In this document: positions 27,101 to 35,547 of the stretch, one piece after another | Layout: each line of letters starts with the position of its first letter | How positions within the stretch are numbered: the first letter of the stretch is position 1 | From: an uncultured Clostridia bacterium | GTDB lineage: Bacteria; Bacillota; Clostridia; Christensenellales; Borkfalkiaceae | Assembly: GCA_947625605.1 (NCBI GenBank) | Contig: CANQOY010000004.1 | Span: 1 to 64,000 of the forward strand | Reading direction: 5' to 3' | Length of the DNA stretch: 64,000 nucleotides | Notes under the pieces: model-generated | What the model saw: the letters and a program-made list of their open reading frames with translations, nothing else | Database searches by the model: none | Told to the model about the DNA's origin: nothing | Program-made: the position numbers and the translations under genes

Positions 27101-28320
27101 GCGGAGACGACGGTAAACTCCACCTGCTCCGCCGTCTCGGGATCGCCGTTGTAGATCGCCTTCACGGTAAGCGTCTTCTCGTTGAAGAGATCGCCTTCAA
27201 AATACTCATTCACGGAATCCGTCACTTCCAACGAGGTGAGAACGTCGTAGACGGTGATCGTGAAAGTAGCCTCCATTCCGCCGAATGTCACTTTCCCGCT
27301 CTGCGTGCCCGCAACGTCCGTGGAGGGTGCTTGAAGCTCATATTTGTCCGCTCCAAGTTCCACGTCCCCGTTGTTGTAGTGCGCCGTTACTTTGAGCCCC
27401 TCCGCAAGGAACTCTTCGCCGACGTCGTATTCTTTGTCCTCGGGACCGCTCGTGATTTCAATGCCTTCAAGCACGACCGCCTTGACCTTGATAGTGTAAG
27501 ACGTCGTCTGACCCTGATAGGAAATGGTGACTACGATTGCATCGCCTGCTTCTGCGGTGGAACCGACGACGGAATCGGGCATTACAACGCCGTCCTTTCT
27601 GCTGTCGTTGTAGCGCGCCGTGATTTCGAGGCCTTCATAGGTGAACGCATCGCCCACGAAGAATTCTTTGACGGTGGCTTCATTCGTGATCTCGATGCTT
27701 TCGAGCACGACCGCCTCGACCGTAAAGGTGAACTCGGCCGTTCTCGTCTCGCCGTTGTGCGTGTAGGAAAACGTGACCGTCTTGCTTCCCGCGGCATCCA
27801 GCGCTACGTCGGCAAACTCGACGTCCACTTCTTTCGAGAGCCCGGTATCAAAGTATGCCGTGACGACGACATCCCCTTTCCCGAACGTATCGCCGACAAA
27901 GTAGCGCTTTTCGGCGTCTTTCGCCTTGACCTCGATGCGGTCGAGCGCGGAATGGTCGAAGGCCGTATTTCTGATCCTGATCTGATAGGATTCGGTCACG
28001 AGACCGTAGGTGACGGTGACGTCGCGCGTGACATAATCGGCGCCCGACGCCCGCTCTTCGTCCGTAAGGTTCATGTTGGGAACGGAAATATAGAATCCCC
28101 GTTCGAGTACGGTGCTGGATCCGTCGCTGTACCGCGCGATGAGCCAAAGGCCCTCGGACGAAAATTCATCGCCTTCGAGGTATTCGAGCTTGGCCTCGGC
28201 GGTGTCGATCTCGATGGATTCGAGCTCTTTGTTGCGGAACGCAACATCGCACGCGGCAAACGCAAACAGCGTAAATACCGAGAGGATGAGCGCCACAGCA
28301 ACTGCAATTCTCTTTTTCAT
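24187..28320 (-). CDS. Giant Ig-like lipoprotein with three C-terminal carbohydrate-binding-like domains
   Basis: A 1377-residue lipoprotein (lipobox FAAC, Cys24). About seven Ig-like domains (33 to about 620) repeat a pattern such as FFVGDAFTYEGLEITARY. Two copies of the local module follow (about 630-743, ending WLFLGW, and about 840-943, ending WKEIVCGW). Three domains resembling CBM6/CBM35 close the protein: about 948-1080, 1110-1240 and 1246-1377, each opening with a form of ELEAE and containing VNFDYL, VNVDYL or FNFRSIKL. A Gly/Glu/His linker (about 1082-1108) joins the first two. CBM6/35 modules bind glycans, so it should display glycan-binding sites at the cell surface. It has its own promoter. 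Confidence 0.8.
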   Translation of the reverse strand: MKKRIAVAVALILSVFTLFAFAACDVAFRNKELESIEIDTAEAKLEYLEGDEFSSEGLWLIARYSDGSSTVLERGFYISVPNMNLTDEERASGADYVTRDVTVTYGLVTESYQIRIRNTAFDHSALDRIEVKAKDAEKRYFVGDTFGKGDVVVTAYFDTGLSKEVDVEFADVALDAAGSKTVTFSYTHNGETRTAEFTFTVEAVVLESIEITNEATVKEFFVGDAFTYEGLEITARYNDSRKDGVVMPDSVVGSTAEAGDAIVVTISYQGQTTSYTIKVKAVVLEGIEITSGPEDKEYDVGEEFLAEGLKVTAHYNNGDVELGADKYELQAPSTDVAGTQSGKVTFGGMEATFTITVYDVLTSLEVTDSVNEYFEGDLFNEKTLTVKAIYNGDPETAEQVEFTVVSAPEEALVAGQTYTVTVSYTASGDYVREKTLTAEYSIENVREIEVVSFTVDWSALEDRTFTYGEEYDFSGIAVTVKYNHGEDQTYTYEGPDSANGISVTYTENVDEKSLTVKVSYGEGGEAQSKDFTLTVSAEAPTVNSIAVTSERPVLTAGGDVREILTVTASLSDSTQQTVEEYTIDGEDTLFTEPGEVSVTVKYMEQEASITVYVVPANPIANYSVNATEGNGKLETWLYTISRGEEIKDAKEEGTIGRDGRTTVSWLLAEVDGSYEMAKLVCTMSGWSTDINCWNVADENGSKANGNRIEGSEITFTRDNNYLDFGYAGANFRIVGGATWQWLFLGWSFSSISVRVENAAVTQNAPLDLKVTATGNYTNSGGSTAITAEELVLDLDTSDSSEIGVYSGTVTYPLAEKYIEGYEPTAFNYCIIPQVIGTWETSRMYFGESHLSLLITEREGMATESENGTAAGWLWNDDPANYDLVPFDYTYTAEGGVHAFTFHGSADISANVTEEGSLKLSYGGSEYTAAENWKEIVCGWKSEPQYPTYDGVELVLEAESAVFNDVRHDFQGQHNPHGGQFVGNIGSGLTLTFTFNSEVEGDVWLTVYGIAGNPDVANAYSLTVNGVDVQSSGLTTAKCTGSGWSTIGVMSEGIIQIKKGELNTIVYTVTSGAGQVNFDYLTITPADGHEEGGEEGGGDHGGEEGGGSEDENLLTYDGTKPLELQAENAELSSCGAQGNFVGGIGENAKIIFKFKSTVSGTVDLYLYAAGQYDWGGTREDAFEVYVNGTEAPSATVSVGTGGWTNFTKLDAGTAELVEGVNTIEFRAKNTEGQVNVDYLQVGSPVNTYTGEELELDASKLESVQSLGDYQSGNNIVGNIGVGCVITFRVVAKAQSQVKVEVYTDNWNGGDDASFDVYLGDGEDATLIGTCTMSRTGVLDFVWVNAGTATLQEGENIIQIRYNKVGGFNFRSIKLSPIA

Positions 28321-28348
28321 GTGGAAACCCCCGAAAGATTACTCATTT

Positions 28349-28373
28349 TGAAAGTATTCGATACATACTTTCA
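28349..28373 (-). promoter_or_regulatory. Perfect inverted repeat at the start of the giant lipoprotein transcript
   Basis: TGAAAGTAT (28349-28357) and ATACTTTCA (28365-28373) form a perfect 9-bp inverted repeat with a seven-base spacer. It begins within a few bases of the predicted transcription start near 28376. It could be an operator or a 5'-end stem-loop in the RNA. Confidence 0.55.
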
Positions 28374-28382
28374 GCCATGTAC

Positions 28383-28411
28383 AATATAGCATGTTTGCAA
28401 GAATTTGTCTA
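28383..28411 (-). promoter_or_regulatory. Promoter of the giant Ig-like lipoprotein
   Basis: Minus strand TAGACA (28406-28411) and TATATT (28383-28388), spacer 17 bp. The gene at 24187-28320 therefore appears to be transcribed on its own, after the terminator at 28496-28530. Confidence 0.6.
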
Positions 28412-28495
28412 TATCAAACCTCAAATTGATTATAAGATTGAAAAACGAGCAGAATGACCCGCGCGTTTCAATCAAAAACGAGCAAGAAGGAGCAG

Positions 28496-28530
28496 AAAAC
28501 CGTCTGCGGCAAATGCCGCAGACGGTTTTT
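28496..28530 (-). terminator. Terminator of the second GH3 operon
   Basis: A perfect 15-bp stem (AAAACCGTCTGCGGC paired with GCCGCAGACGGTTTT) with a four-base AAAT loop. On the minus strand it ends in GGTTTTCTG. It follows the stop at 28573 by 42 bases. Confidence 0.8.
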
Positions 28531-28572
28531 GGAAAGCATGTTTGTTCGCTCAGCCCGCAAACGGGCAAGGGC

Positions 28573-31500
28573 TCAGCCGACGAGGATCTCCCGCCAAGTT
28601 TCGCTTGCCGTGTAGACGACGCCGTGGACGGTGACGGTGAGGGGCGCGCCTTTCGCCCTTTCGAGAACGCCCGCGCTCTCGATGGACCACTCGCCGCCCG
28701 CATTCGTTGCGGTGAAGGCATACATTTCATAGCGGTCGCTTTGGAGGTTGGCGTTGACGCCGTTGTCGCGGTAGCCGCGCTGAACGACGAAGTATCCCTT
28801 TGCCGTGCCTTCCCCTCTCTCGGTGACGTACATCGTCAAAACCGAGCCTGCGGATGCGTCCGTAAAGGTCACCGTGTTGTTCGCGCTTGCCTCAAATCCT
28901 GCGGGCAGGACGACGACGCGGTAGCTCGCCTCCGCCCCGTTGTAGCCGATCGCGATCTCATACTCGCCCGCTGTGGCAAAGGTGTAGCCGCCTTCCGCCG
29001 CAGTGCGCGTTCCGTCGGGTGCGATCACGGAAACGGTGTACTCCGAAACGGCTTGCAGGCGCGTGTTGGATTCCCCTCTCTTCTCCGTATACTCGACGGC
29101 GAGATGATCCGTGTTGAGCGGATCGGAGACGCGGTATGTCTTTGCGACGTCCAATGTGTTGAGATAGAGGGAGGGAAGCGTATCCGCAGAGTTCCAGCCG
29201 AGGATCATGGCGACATAGACGCTGCGGTCGGGCGTGAAGGAGACGCCGTTATACGTTGCGACCATGTTGTTGTCCGTTTTGAGGTCGGAGTAGGCGTTGG
29301 AGTGCACGACGGGCGTCCAAGGGCTGTAATACATCTCGAACGGGAACATGGCGAAGCTGCCGTCCGCTTTTTCGAGGAGGTACCAACCGAGGGTGTAACC
29401 CGTCCTGTTATTGAACGCGTTGATGAGGTCCGTGATGTAGAGCGTGAGCTTATCCGCGCTCCCAGAACCGTTCCTGTAACCCGTGGCGTCTCCCGTCGTC
29501 TCGATCTTGTACCCCCTGTACAGATCGTCCTCTCCCGGGATGACAAAGATGGAGAAACTTGCGGTGAGACCCTCGAAATCGACGGTGATCACCTGCTCTC
29601 CCATGGCGGCAATATCGGGACGGGTGTAGGTGTAGTCTTCGAGTTCGAGTTCGCCCGCGCCGTCCGAGAGCACGCCCATCACCTTGATGCCGTCCATTGC
29701 GAACGCGGAGCCCCGCTCCCAGATCGGGCTGAACGTATCGAACTCGATGCGCAGGGAGGCGACGTCGGGAAGGATCTTGATCTCGACGGTGTAGGTGGCC
29801 GAGACGCCGCCGTAGGAGACGGTGACCTCGGCACTTGCCGCGGCGGTATCCATATCGGGCGGATCGACGGTGAAATCACCCTCGCGGACGAGAATGCGGC
29901 GCGCGCTGTCGTCGTTGTACACGGCATAGACGACGAGCCCCTCGCGGGTGAAGGTATTGCCGACGTAGAACACTCTCTTGACGCCTTCGAGCTCCAATTC
30001 GAGACCCGTGAGAACGACCTCTTCGTCGGTGACGACGATCTCGTACGTCTGCGTCATGGTCACTTCGTCATACTCATAGGAGACGGTCACGGTCTTGGTC
30101 CCCGCGGACGACATATCGGGCGCGATCACTTCGTACTGCCCATCTTCGAGCAGGACGTCCTTCGGGTTGGTCTGGAAATGCGCGGTGACGACGAGGCCTT
30201 CCCACGTGAGCGCGGAGCCCGTCTTGAACTGTTTGAGCACGCTGTCCGTATCCAGCGTGATCCCGCCGAGCACGGGCACGGTGGCGACGTGGATGTTGTA
30301 GGAGGTCTCAAAGGTACCGTATACGTCCTCATAGGTGATGCGCACGGTGAGCGTTGCGGGGTCGGTGAGTTCCATGACGCCCGGGATGACGACGGACTGC
30401 ACGTCAAACCCCTCTTCGATGACGACGGGCTCCTCCGTGAATTCGTACCAGAGTTTGAGTTTAAGCCCCTCGGCCGTGAACGTCTCGCCCGCCTTGTACT
30501 CCGTCGTGACGGCGGTGAGATCCGCCTCGATGCGCGCGAGAGGCATCCAGCCGCAGATAAACTTCTTCCAGATCTTTTCGGAAGCCTTGTACACCGAACC
30601 GTTGAAGGTGACGCTCAGGCTGCCGTCCTCATTGATGGCATGCTCTGCGTTCTCCGCGGTAAAGACATGGACCTCGCCCTCCGCCGTGTAGGTGTAGCTG
30701 AAAGGAATGAGCCTTCGGTCGGAGCCGTTTCTGTACCAATAGTAGCCCGAAGCGGCGCCGTCCTCCGAGGGATCGGCCATTCCCGAGCGCCCGGTGATGA
30801 GCAGCGTGAAGTTCGCGTTGAAGTCGAGGCGGTCCGTCTCTTCGTTCACGGCGGGCATCACGCTGTAAGGGAATTCATAGACGAGTTGGGTATCCCCGTG
30901 CGCGTAGACGACCTTTCCCGTAAAGAAGCCTGCCTCATCCGCGGTCTCGCTCTCGGTCCCCCAATCCACGACGATCTGGTGGACGAAGAGTACCTCCGCG
31001 TAGTTTTGTTCGTCCCACACGCGGAGGGTGCTCTGCGCGAAGCCTTGCATGCTGAACGCATCGCCCACGGCGTACTCCGTAGAGGCCGCGCCGATGTTGG
31101 AGACTTCGAGGCGGACAAAGTTCCAGCGCAAAAGCCCCCAATGCCAATCGGTCTGGGCGGCCAGGAAGGTGATTTCGTCATAGATGACTTCGAGCGCCTG
31201 CCCGTAGTCCTCCCTGTTCTCCACGCGATTCACATACCTCACGCTGAGCCGTCCGTCCTCATCTTCAAAGGTAAAGACGGTCGCCCACGTATTGAGTTGG
31301 GTAGAGAGCGCGATGAGGCGGTAGGAACCCTCCCCGAGCTCAAAGAAGAGCCAACCGGACGAGCCGCGGTCCTGACGGAGCGACGCATCGGGGATGTTCT
31401 CCTCCGTAACGTAGACGGTGAGGCGCGCTTCGCTCCCCTCCGTCACGTTGTCGAGGGCAAACCGATCGATATATTCCGCGGGAAGCACATAGACGGTGAA

Positions 31501-32553
31501 CTTCGCGACGGAATCCTCAAAGGAGACGGTGACCGTCTTTTCACCGGGCTCGGTGAAGTCCACTTCGGAGAGGACGTATTCCTCCGCGCCGAGCGTTCTG
31601 TCGCCCTCGTCCGTGTGCGAGATGACGACGAGACCCTCCGTTTCCAGCGCTTCGTCCTCGGTGGTGTAGACGAGCTGCATCCCCTCCGTCTCCGCGGTGA
31701 GCGCCGCGATCTTGACCGTGACGGTATAGGACGCTTCCTGCCCGCGGCAGCGGACGACGACGGTCTTTTCGCCGGGTTCGGAAATGTCGGGCGCAAGGAT
31801 CGAATAGCCGCTCGAAACCTCTTCCCGAATGGAATTATCGTAGATCAGATAGACGACGAGCCCCTCTGCGCTGAATTGCTCGTCCGTCGTAAACACTTTG
31901 CGGACGGCCGTGGTATCGAGCATGAGCCCCGTGGGAACGGGATCGCCGTCTTCGTCGGGATCGGGGACGGGCAGCGCGGCATTGCCCACCGCGATCTCGT
32001 AGCCCGCCGTAAACCCGCGATAGCTGACGAGCACCGTGCGGGTGCCCTCGATGCGCGTGTCGATCTCGTCCGCATTGACGGTATAGTCGGAGACGGCGAT
32101 GCTGAGGCCGCCCTCGTAGTTCGCCTTGACAACGAGGCCCGACCAGCTGAATACCGCGCCGACCGCAAAGGTGCGCTGTACCCCGGAGAGATCGAGCGAG
32201 ATCCCTTCGAGCACGCGGCCCGAGACGGAGATGACGACGATCTCATAGGTGGCCGTTTTCTCCTGATAGGTCACGGTGACCGTCTTTGTGCCCGCCGTCG
32301 TCAGATCGGGCGTGGAGACGTTGTACCCCACGACGTCCTTCTCGGAATCGTCGTCATAGTGCGCCGTGACGATGAGATGGTCGTGATTGAAGGCGTCCCC
32401 TTCGGTAAACTCTTTCTGCACTTCGTCCGTATTCAGGGTAATGGAAACGAGTTCGGGCTCCTTATTCCCCTTTTTGCCGCACGCGGCGACGCCCAGGGCG
32501 AGAAGCAGGACGCATAAAACGGAAAGCGCTGTAAGCGCGATTCTCTTCTTCAT
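28573..32553 (-). CDS. Giant Ig-like lipoprotein with four copies of the L.LYVT/GW module
   Basis: A 1326-residue lipoprotein (lipobox VAAC, Cys about 25). Ig-like (Big_3-type) domains with the F..G..F...GL pattern alternate with four copies of the local module, at about 374-477 (from LTVYVT), 579-667 (from FTLLIT), 1034-1121 (from LTLYIT) and 1237-1326 (from LTMYVT to WREILVG, the end). No catalytic motif or CBM is seen. It is the last gene of the second GH3 operon, 14 bases after the gene at 32568-34724. A surface-displayed binding or scaffold protein is the simplest reading; the ligand is unknown. Confidence 0.78.
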   Translation of the reverse strand: MKKRIALTALSVLCVLLLALGVAACGKKGNKEPELVSITLNTDEVQKEFTEGDAFNHDHLIVTAHYDDDSEKDVVGYNVSTPDLTTAGTKTVTVTYQEKTATYEIVVISVSGRVLEGISLDLSGVQRTFAVGAVFSWSGLVVKANYEGGLSIAVSDYTVNADEIDTRIEGTRTVLVSYRGFTAGYEIAVGNAALPVPDPDEDGDPVPTGLMLDTTAVRKVFTTDEQFSAEGLVVYLIYDNSIREEVSSGYSILAPDISEPGEKTVVVRCRGQEASYTVTVKIAALTAETEGMQLVYTTEDEALETEGLVVISHTDEGDRTLGAEEYVLSEVDFTEPGEKTVTVSFEDSVAKFTVYVLPAEYIDRFALDNVTEGSEARLTVYVTEENIPDASLRQDRGSSGWLFFELGEGSYRLIALSTQLNTWATVFTFEDEDGRLSVRYVNRVENREDYGQALEVIYDEITFLAAQTDWHWGLLRWNFVRLEVSNIGAASTEYAVGDAFSMQGFAQSTLRVWDEQNYAEVLFVHQIVVDWGTESETADEAGFFTGKVVYAHGDTQLVYEFPYSVMPAVNEETDRLDFNANFTLLITGRSGMADPSEDGAASGYYWYRNGSDRRLIPFSYTYTAEGEVHVFTAENAEHAINEDGSLSVTFNGSVYKASEKIWKKFICGWMPLARIEADLTAVTTEYKAGETFTAEGLKLKLWYEFTEEPVVIEEGFDVQSVVIPGVMELTDPATLTVRITYEDVYGTFETSYNIHVATVPVLGGITLDTDSVLKQFKTGSALTWEGLVVTAHFQTNPKDVLLEDGQYEVIAPDMSSAGTKTVTVSYEYDEVTMTQTYEIVVTDEEVVLTGLELELEGVKRVFYVGNTFTREGLVVYAVYNDDSARRILVREGDFTVDPPDMDTAAASAEVTVSYGGVSATYTVEIKILPDVASLRIEFDTFSPIWERGSAFAMDGIKVMGVLSDGAGELELEDYTYTRPDIAAMGEQVITVDFEGLTASFSIFVIPGEDDLYRGYKIETTGDATGYRNGSGSADKLTLYITDLINAFNNRTGYTLGWYLLEKADGSFAMFPFEMYYSPWTPVVHSNAYSDLKTDNNMVATYNGVSFTPDRSVYVAMILGWNSADTLPSLYLNTLDVAKTYRVSDPLNTDHLAVEYTEKRGESNTRLQAVSEYTVSVIAPDGTRTAAEGGYTFATAGEYEIAIGYNGAEASYRVVVLPAGFEASANNTVTFTDASAGSVLTMYVTERGEGTAKGYFVVQRGYRDNGVNANLQSDRYEMYAFTATNAGGEWSIESAGVLERAKGAPLTVTVHGVVYTASETWREILVG

Positions 32554-32567
32554 CTTTCATTCCCTCC

Positions 32568-34724
32568 TTACCCGATCTCGGGCGTGATGCCCTCGTAGTT
32601 CACCTGCATGTCCCAATCTTCCTCCGTAACGGTACGGTTGACAAAGACGAGAGCGCCCGCTCCGTCCTCTCCGCTCCGCAGAGTGATCGCGGGAGAGACC
32701 CAGCAGACGATGGCCGCGTTCGCATCGCGGATCGTGAGCGTCGCGCCGGAGTGCAGGGTGATGGCCGCGTTGCCGCCGCTGACATAGACACCGTAGCTGT
32801 TGCCCGCGGAGGTGACGGCCGTGCTCCTCACAGTGAAGGCGCAGTGGTCGAGATCCCAATCGTATCCGCTCCCCATCCGCACGACGCCGCCTGCGTTCGC
32901 CGAGGCGAGGGTAACGGTGCCGCCGTCGAGGCGCACTGTGTCCGCAATGAGCGCATAGCCGTTGCCGCTCTCCTCATAGTCGCCGAAGTTGCCGCTCACC
33001 GTGACGCTGAGGGAGCCCTGTTCCGCGGCTCCGCTCTCCGTGGTGAGGGAGGCGGGCTCGGCGAGCGTGCCCACGCCGTACTGCGACGCGGTGACCGAGA
33101 GGGACGCTTCCGCCCCGAGGAGGATGTGCCCCGTGCGGATCCCGCGCGCGGCGACGATGGTCGTCCGCCCCGAGACAAAGCGCAGTTCGCTGTCCGCATG
33201 CATGGCGTCGATCCCCGTGCCGTCGCTCGAAATGACGAGGTTCGCGCACTGCGTCGTAAAGGTATGCTCGGCAGAGATCGCGCCGTCCACTTCGAGCGCC
33301 GCATTGCCGACGATCGTGAGGTCGCCGTTGACATAGACGGAGAACTCGCGATGGGCCTGCCTGTCGGCCATGTCGCGGAAGAAAGAGCCGCTGATGACGC
33401 TGTCTTTCTCGACGGAGAGGACGACGTTGACCTCGTCCGTGGCGATGAGGCCGGAGATCTCCGCGCCTTTGAGCGTCACGGTGAAGGCGCCGTCCGCATA
33501 GGAGACAGAATAGCCCTCGAAGTCGCCCGCGTGCGCTGCGTCGATGAGCGCGCCGTTCAAGTAGATGGCGGGCTGGGTGACCTCTACGGTCTGTTCCGCG
33601 AGGAGCATGCGAGAATCGTCATAGACGTAATCGTAGCGCGATCCGACGAGCATCCCCTCACGGTTGAAGTTGTGCAGGGTGGTGTACTTCATGCGGCTCC
33701 AATCCCTCTGCCAGACTGCCGCCTTGCCGAGCCCCCAAAGGGCGTTCGCAATGACGCGGGAACGGGCGGGATAGTCCGCAGGATAGGCGTTCATGTCCGA
33801 AATGGCGCGGTTGACGCCGTAATTCACGGCGCCGATGCGCGTCGTCCCGTTGTACACTTCGACGTCGGCGTCAAAGTCCGCACTGAACTCCGTGATATCG
33901 AACGGGCGGCCGAACGCGTAAACGGGGTTGCCGCTGTTGGTCTCCCCCGTCGCGACGGGAACGATCCATTCCTCCTTGCCGTCTACGGTGATCTTCGCGC
34001 GCAGATTGCTGAAATTCGAAGCCGCCGAGAAGCGGAAGCGCAAATAGAAGCCCTGCGAGACGTCCACCGTCGCCTTCCACCAAGAGAATCCGCTCGCGCT
34101 CACCGCGTCTGCGGAGGGAAAATCGCGCATCTCCCAATTCCCCTCGGCGTACGGATCTTCGTAGAAATAGATCATGGAAAGATCGCTGAGAAAGCTCTTG
34201 CCCGAGACCGCGCCGAAGAAGTTCAGCGCATTTGCCGCGAGCGTGCGGAGGGAAACGTATCCGAAGTCCTCCTCCATGCCGAGCTCCTCCGCGGACGAAG
34301 CGAGAATGTCGCTGTAATACGTTACGACGTTGAAATCCGCCGCATCGAGCGCGACCCTTGCACCGGAAGCGTCCGTGGCATAGAGCGTTGCCGCCACGTC
34401 CTCATCCGCATAGGCCGCCTGTACTCCACCGTAGGAAAAGACGATCTCACCGTTCGATTCGGTATACTGTGCGAGCGAAGTTTTCACGTCGCCGCGCACG
34501 ACTTCAAGGACGGGGTCGCTATATCCCTGCGGCAATTTTGCGGCGTATTTGACGCGGATCCCCTCTTCGAGCGCAGCTTCCACGCGCCGGATGGATCCCT
34601 CTGCGTGGAGCGTCTCCACGGCGGACGCGGTCGGGCGGAGCAGGCCGAAGAGCAGTCCTGCCGCCAGAGCGAACAGCGCCGCGAGCGCCAAGACCGCAAT
34701 GCAGGTTTTCTTCCTTGTATTCAT
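32568..34724 (-). CDS. Secreted beta-helix protein, DUF4353-like carbohydrate-binding
   Basis: A 718-residue exported protein with an N-terminal membrane or signal segment (about 8-34) and no lipobox. The first 370 residues are beta-rich and unassigned (SGFSWWKATVDVSQGFYLRF). The later part (about 420-690) repeats short beta strands of the form VNGDLTIVG, NLVISSDGTGIDA and GNAAITLHSGATLTI, which resembles DUF4353 carbohydrate-binding beta-helices. It corresponds in position to the beta-helix gene at 15745-17736 of the first operon, but the sequences are not obviously homologous. It lies 21 bases after the small lipoprotein gene. Confidence 0.7.
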   Translation of the reverse strand: MNTRKKTCIAVLALAALFALAAGLLFGLLRPTASAVETLHAEGSIRRVEAALEEGIRVKYAAKLPQGYSDPVLEVVRGDVKTSLAQYTESNGEIVFSYGGVQAAYADEDVAATLYATDASGARVALDAADFNVVTYYSDILASSAEELGMEEDFGYVSLRTLAANALNFFGAVSGKSFLSDLSMIYFYEDPYAEGNWEMRDFPSADAVSASGFSWWKATVDVSQGFYLRFRFSAASNFSNLRAKITVDGKEEWIVPVATGETNSGNPVYAFGRPFDITEFSADFDADVEVYNGTTRIGAVNYGVNRAISDMNAYPADYPARSRVIANALWGLGKAAVWQRDWSRMKYTTLHNFNREGMLVGSRYDYVYDDSRMLLAEQTVEVTQPAIYLNGALIDAAHAGDFEGYSVSYADGAFTVTLKGAEISGLIATDEVNVVLSVEKDSVISGSFFRDMADRQAHREFSVYVNGDLTIVGNAALEVDGAISAEHTFTTQCANLVISSDGTGIDAMHADSELRFVSGRTTIVAARGIRTGHILLGAEASLSVTASQYGVGTLAEPASLTTESGAAEQGSLSVTVSGNFGDYEESGNGYALIADTVRLDGGTVTLASANAGGVVRMGSGYDWDLDHCAFTVRSTAVTSAGNSYGVYVSGGNAAITLHSGATLTIRDANAAIVCWVSPAITLRSGEDGAGALVFVNRTVTEEDWDMQVNYEGITPEIG

Positions 34725-34745
34725 GGGCTTTTCCTCCTTTCAAAA

Positions 34746-35528
34746 TCAAAATGTATAGTTGCAGTATGGAGCGATGTCGTTCATGATATCCTGATAGAAG
34801 ATGTCATCGGTGACGACGGATTCCGTCGTGGAGCCGTCCTCCTGCGGGCCGCCCCTCTTGACGTGCACCGTGCGCCCTTTCAGGTAGCGGTTCGGCTCGA
34901 ATGCGGGATCGCGGCGAATTTCGTCGGCGACGTCGAGAACATAGGACGGCGCGCCGTTCATCGTCCAGAAGTAGAGGTCTGTGGGCGCGATCGGCTCGCG
35001 GGAGACCGTCGCCCCGTAGATCGAAAGCGTTCCCGCCGTAGGATCGGAGAGGGTGACTTCATACGAGCCCTGCTCCTCCGCGGGGTCGGTATATGTGAAC
35101 GTTCCCGAGAAGGAGACGACGATCTGCGCGAACACGAGCCCCTCGCTCTGGGCATTTTTCAGTTCGATGGTGTAGCGGTAGGTGTACGTGAAGTCGCGCA
35201 CGAGCCTGAGCCGCTGCGTCACGCCGTAGGAGACGATCGCGGCGCCGTCTACGCCCGAGCCGAACCGATCGAAAGGATAGACGGTGCAGTACAAATCGCC
35301 GTCCTGCTCCGCCTTCTGCGCCCTCCCGGCTCCGCCCCAGAGCTTCATCGCCTCATATTCCCCCGTCTTCTCATTGAACACCTTGTTGGTGCGGAGGATC
35401 TCGTTATAGTTGAATGTCCCCGTCAGCCCGCTGCGCGGAGGCTCTTCCTCCTTGGCGCATGCGGCGAGGGCGGCGCCCGTGCAGGCGAGCGTGAGTGCAA
35501 TCAGCAGAGCCAATAATCTCTTTTTCAT
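34746..35528 (-). CDS. Small lipoprotein, paralogue of 17746-18417
   Basis: A 260-residue lipoprotein with lipobox LAAC (Cys about 22). Shared features with the copy at 17746-18417 are GTFNYNEI near the start, a middle segment with a GTF.Y strand and SIYGAT, and the end DDIFYQDIMNDIAPY. It is longer, with an added segment before the last motif. The ATG at 35528 has AGGAGGGG seven bases upstream; a longer frame to 35618 lacks a signal peptide at its start and is rejected. It is the fourth gene of the conserved cassette, 19 bases after the Ig-like membrane protein. Function is unknown. Confidence 0.75.
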   Translation of the reverse strand: MKKRLLALLIALTLACTGAALAACAKEEEPPRSGLTGTFNYNEILRTNKVFNEKTGEYEAMKLWGGAGRAQKAEQDGDLYCTVYPFDRFGSGVDGAAIVSYGVTQRLRLVRDFTYTYRYTIELKNAQSEGLVFAQIVVSFSGTFTYTDPAEEQGSYEVTLSDPTAGTLSIYGATVSREPIAPTDLYFWTMNGAPSYVLDVADEIRRDPAFEPNRYLKGRTVHVKRGGPQEDGSTTESVVTDDIFYQDIMNDIAPYCNYTF

Positions 35529-35547
35529 TTCAAATCCCCTCCTGCGA

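Noticed and set aside
28405..32517. A very long plus-strand open frame (about 1370 codons), and similar frames at 25384-28389, 20052-23078 and 2942-5419
   Set aside because: They are antisense to well-supported minus-strand genes with signal peptides and domain motifs. Their products are low-information, rich in Arg, Glu, Val and His, have no ribosome-binding site, and arise from high GC and codon bias.
32568..34724. Homology between this beta-helix protein and the one at 15745-17736
   Set aside because: They share gene position and general fold, but I could find no common motif, so I do not count them as a paralogous pair.
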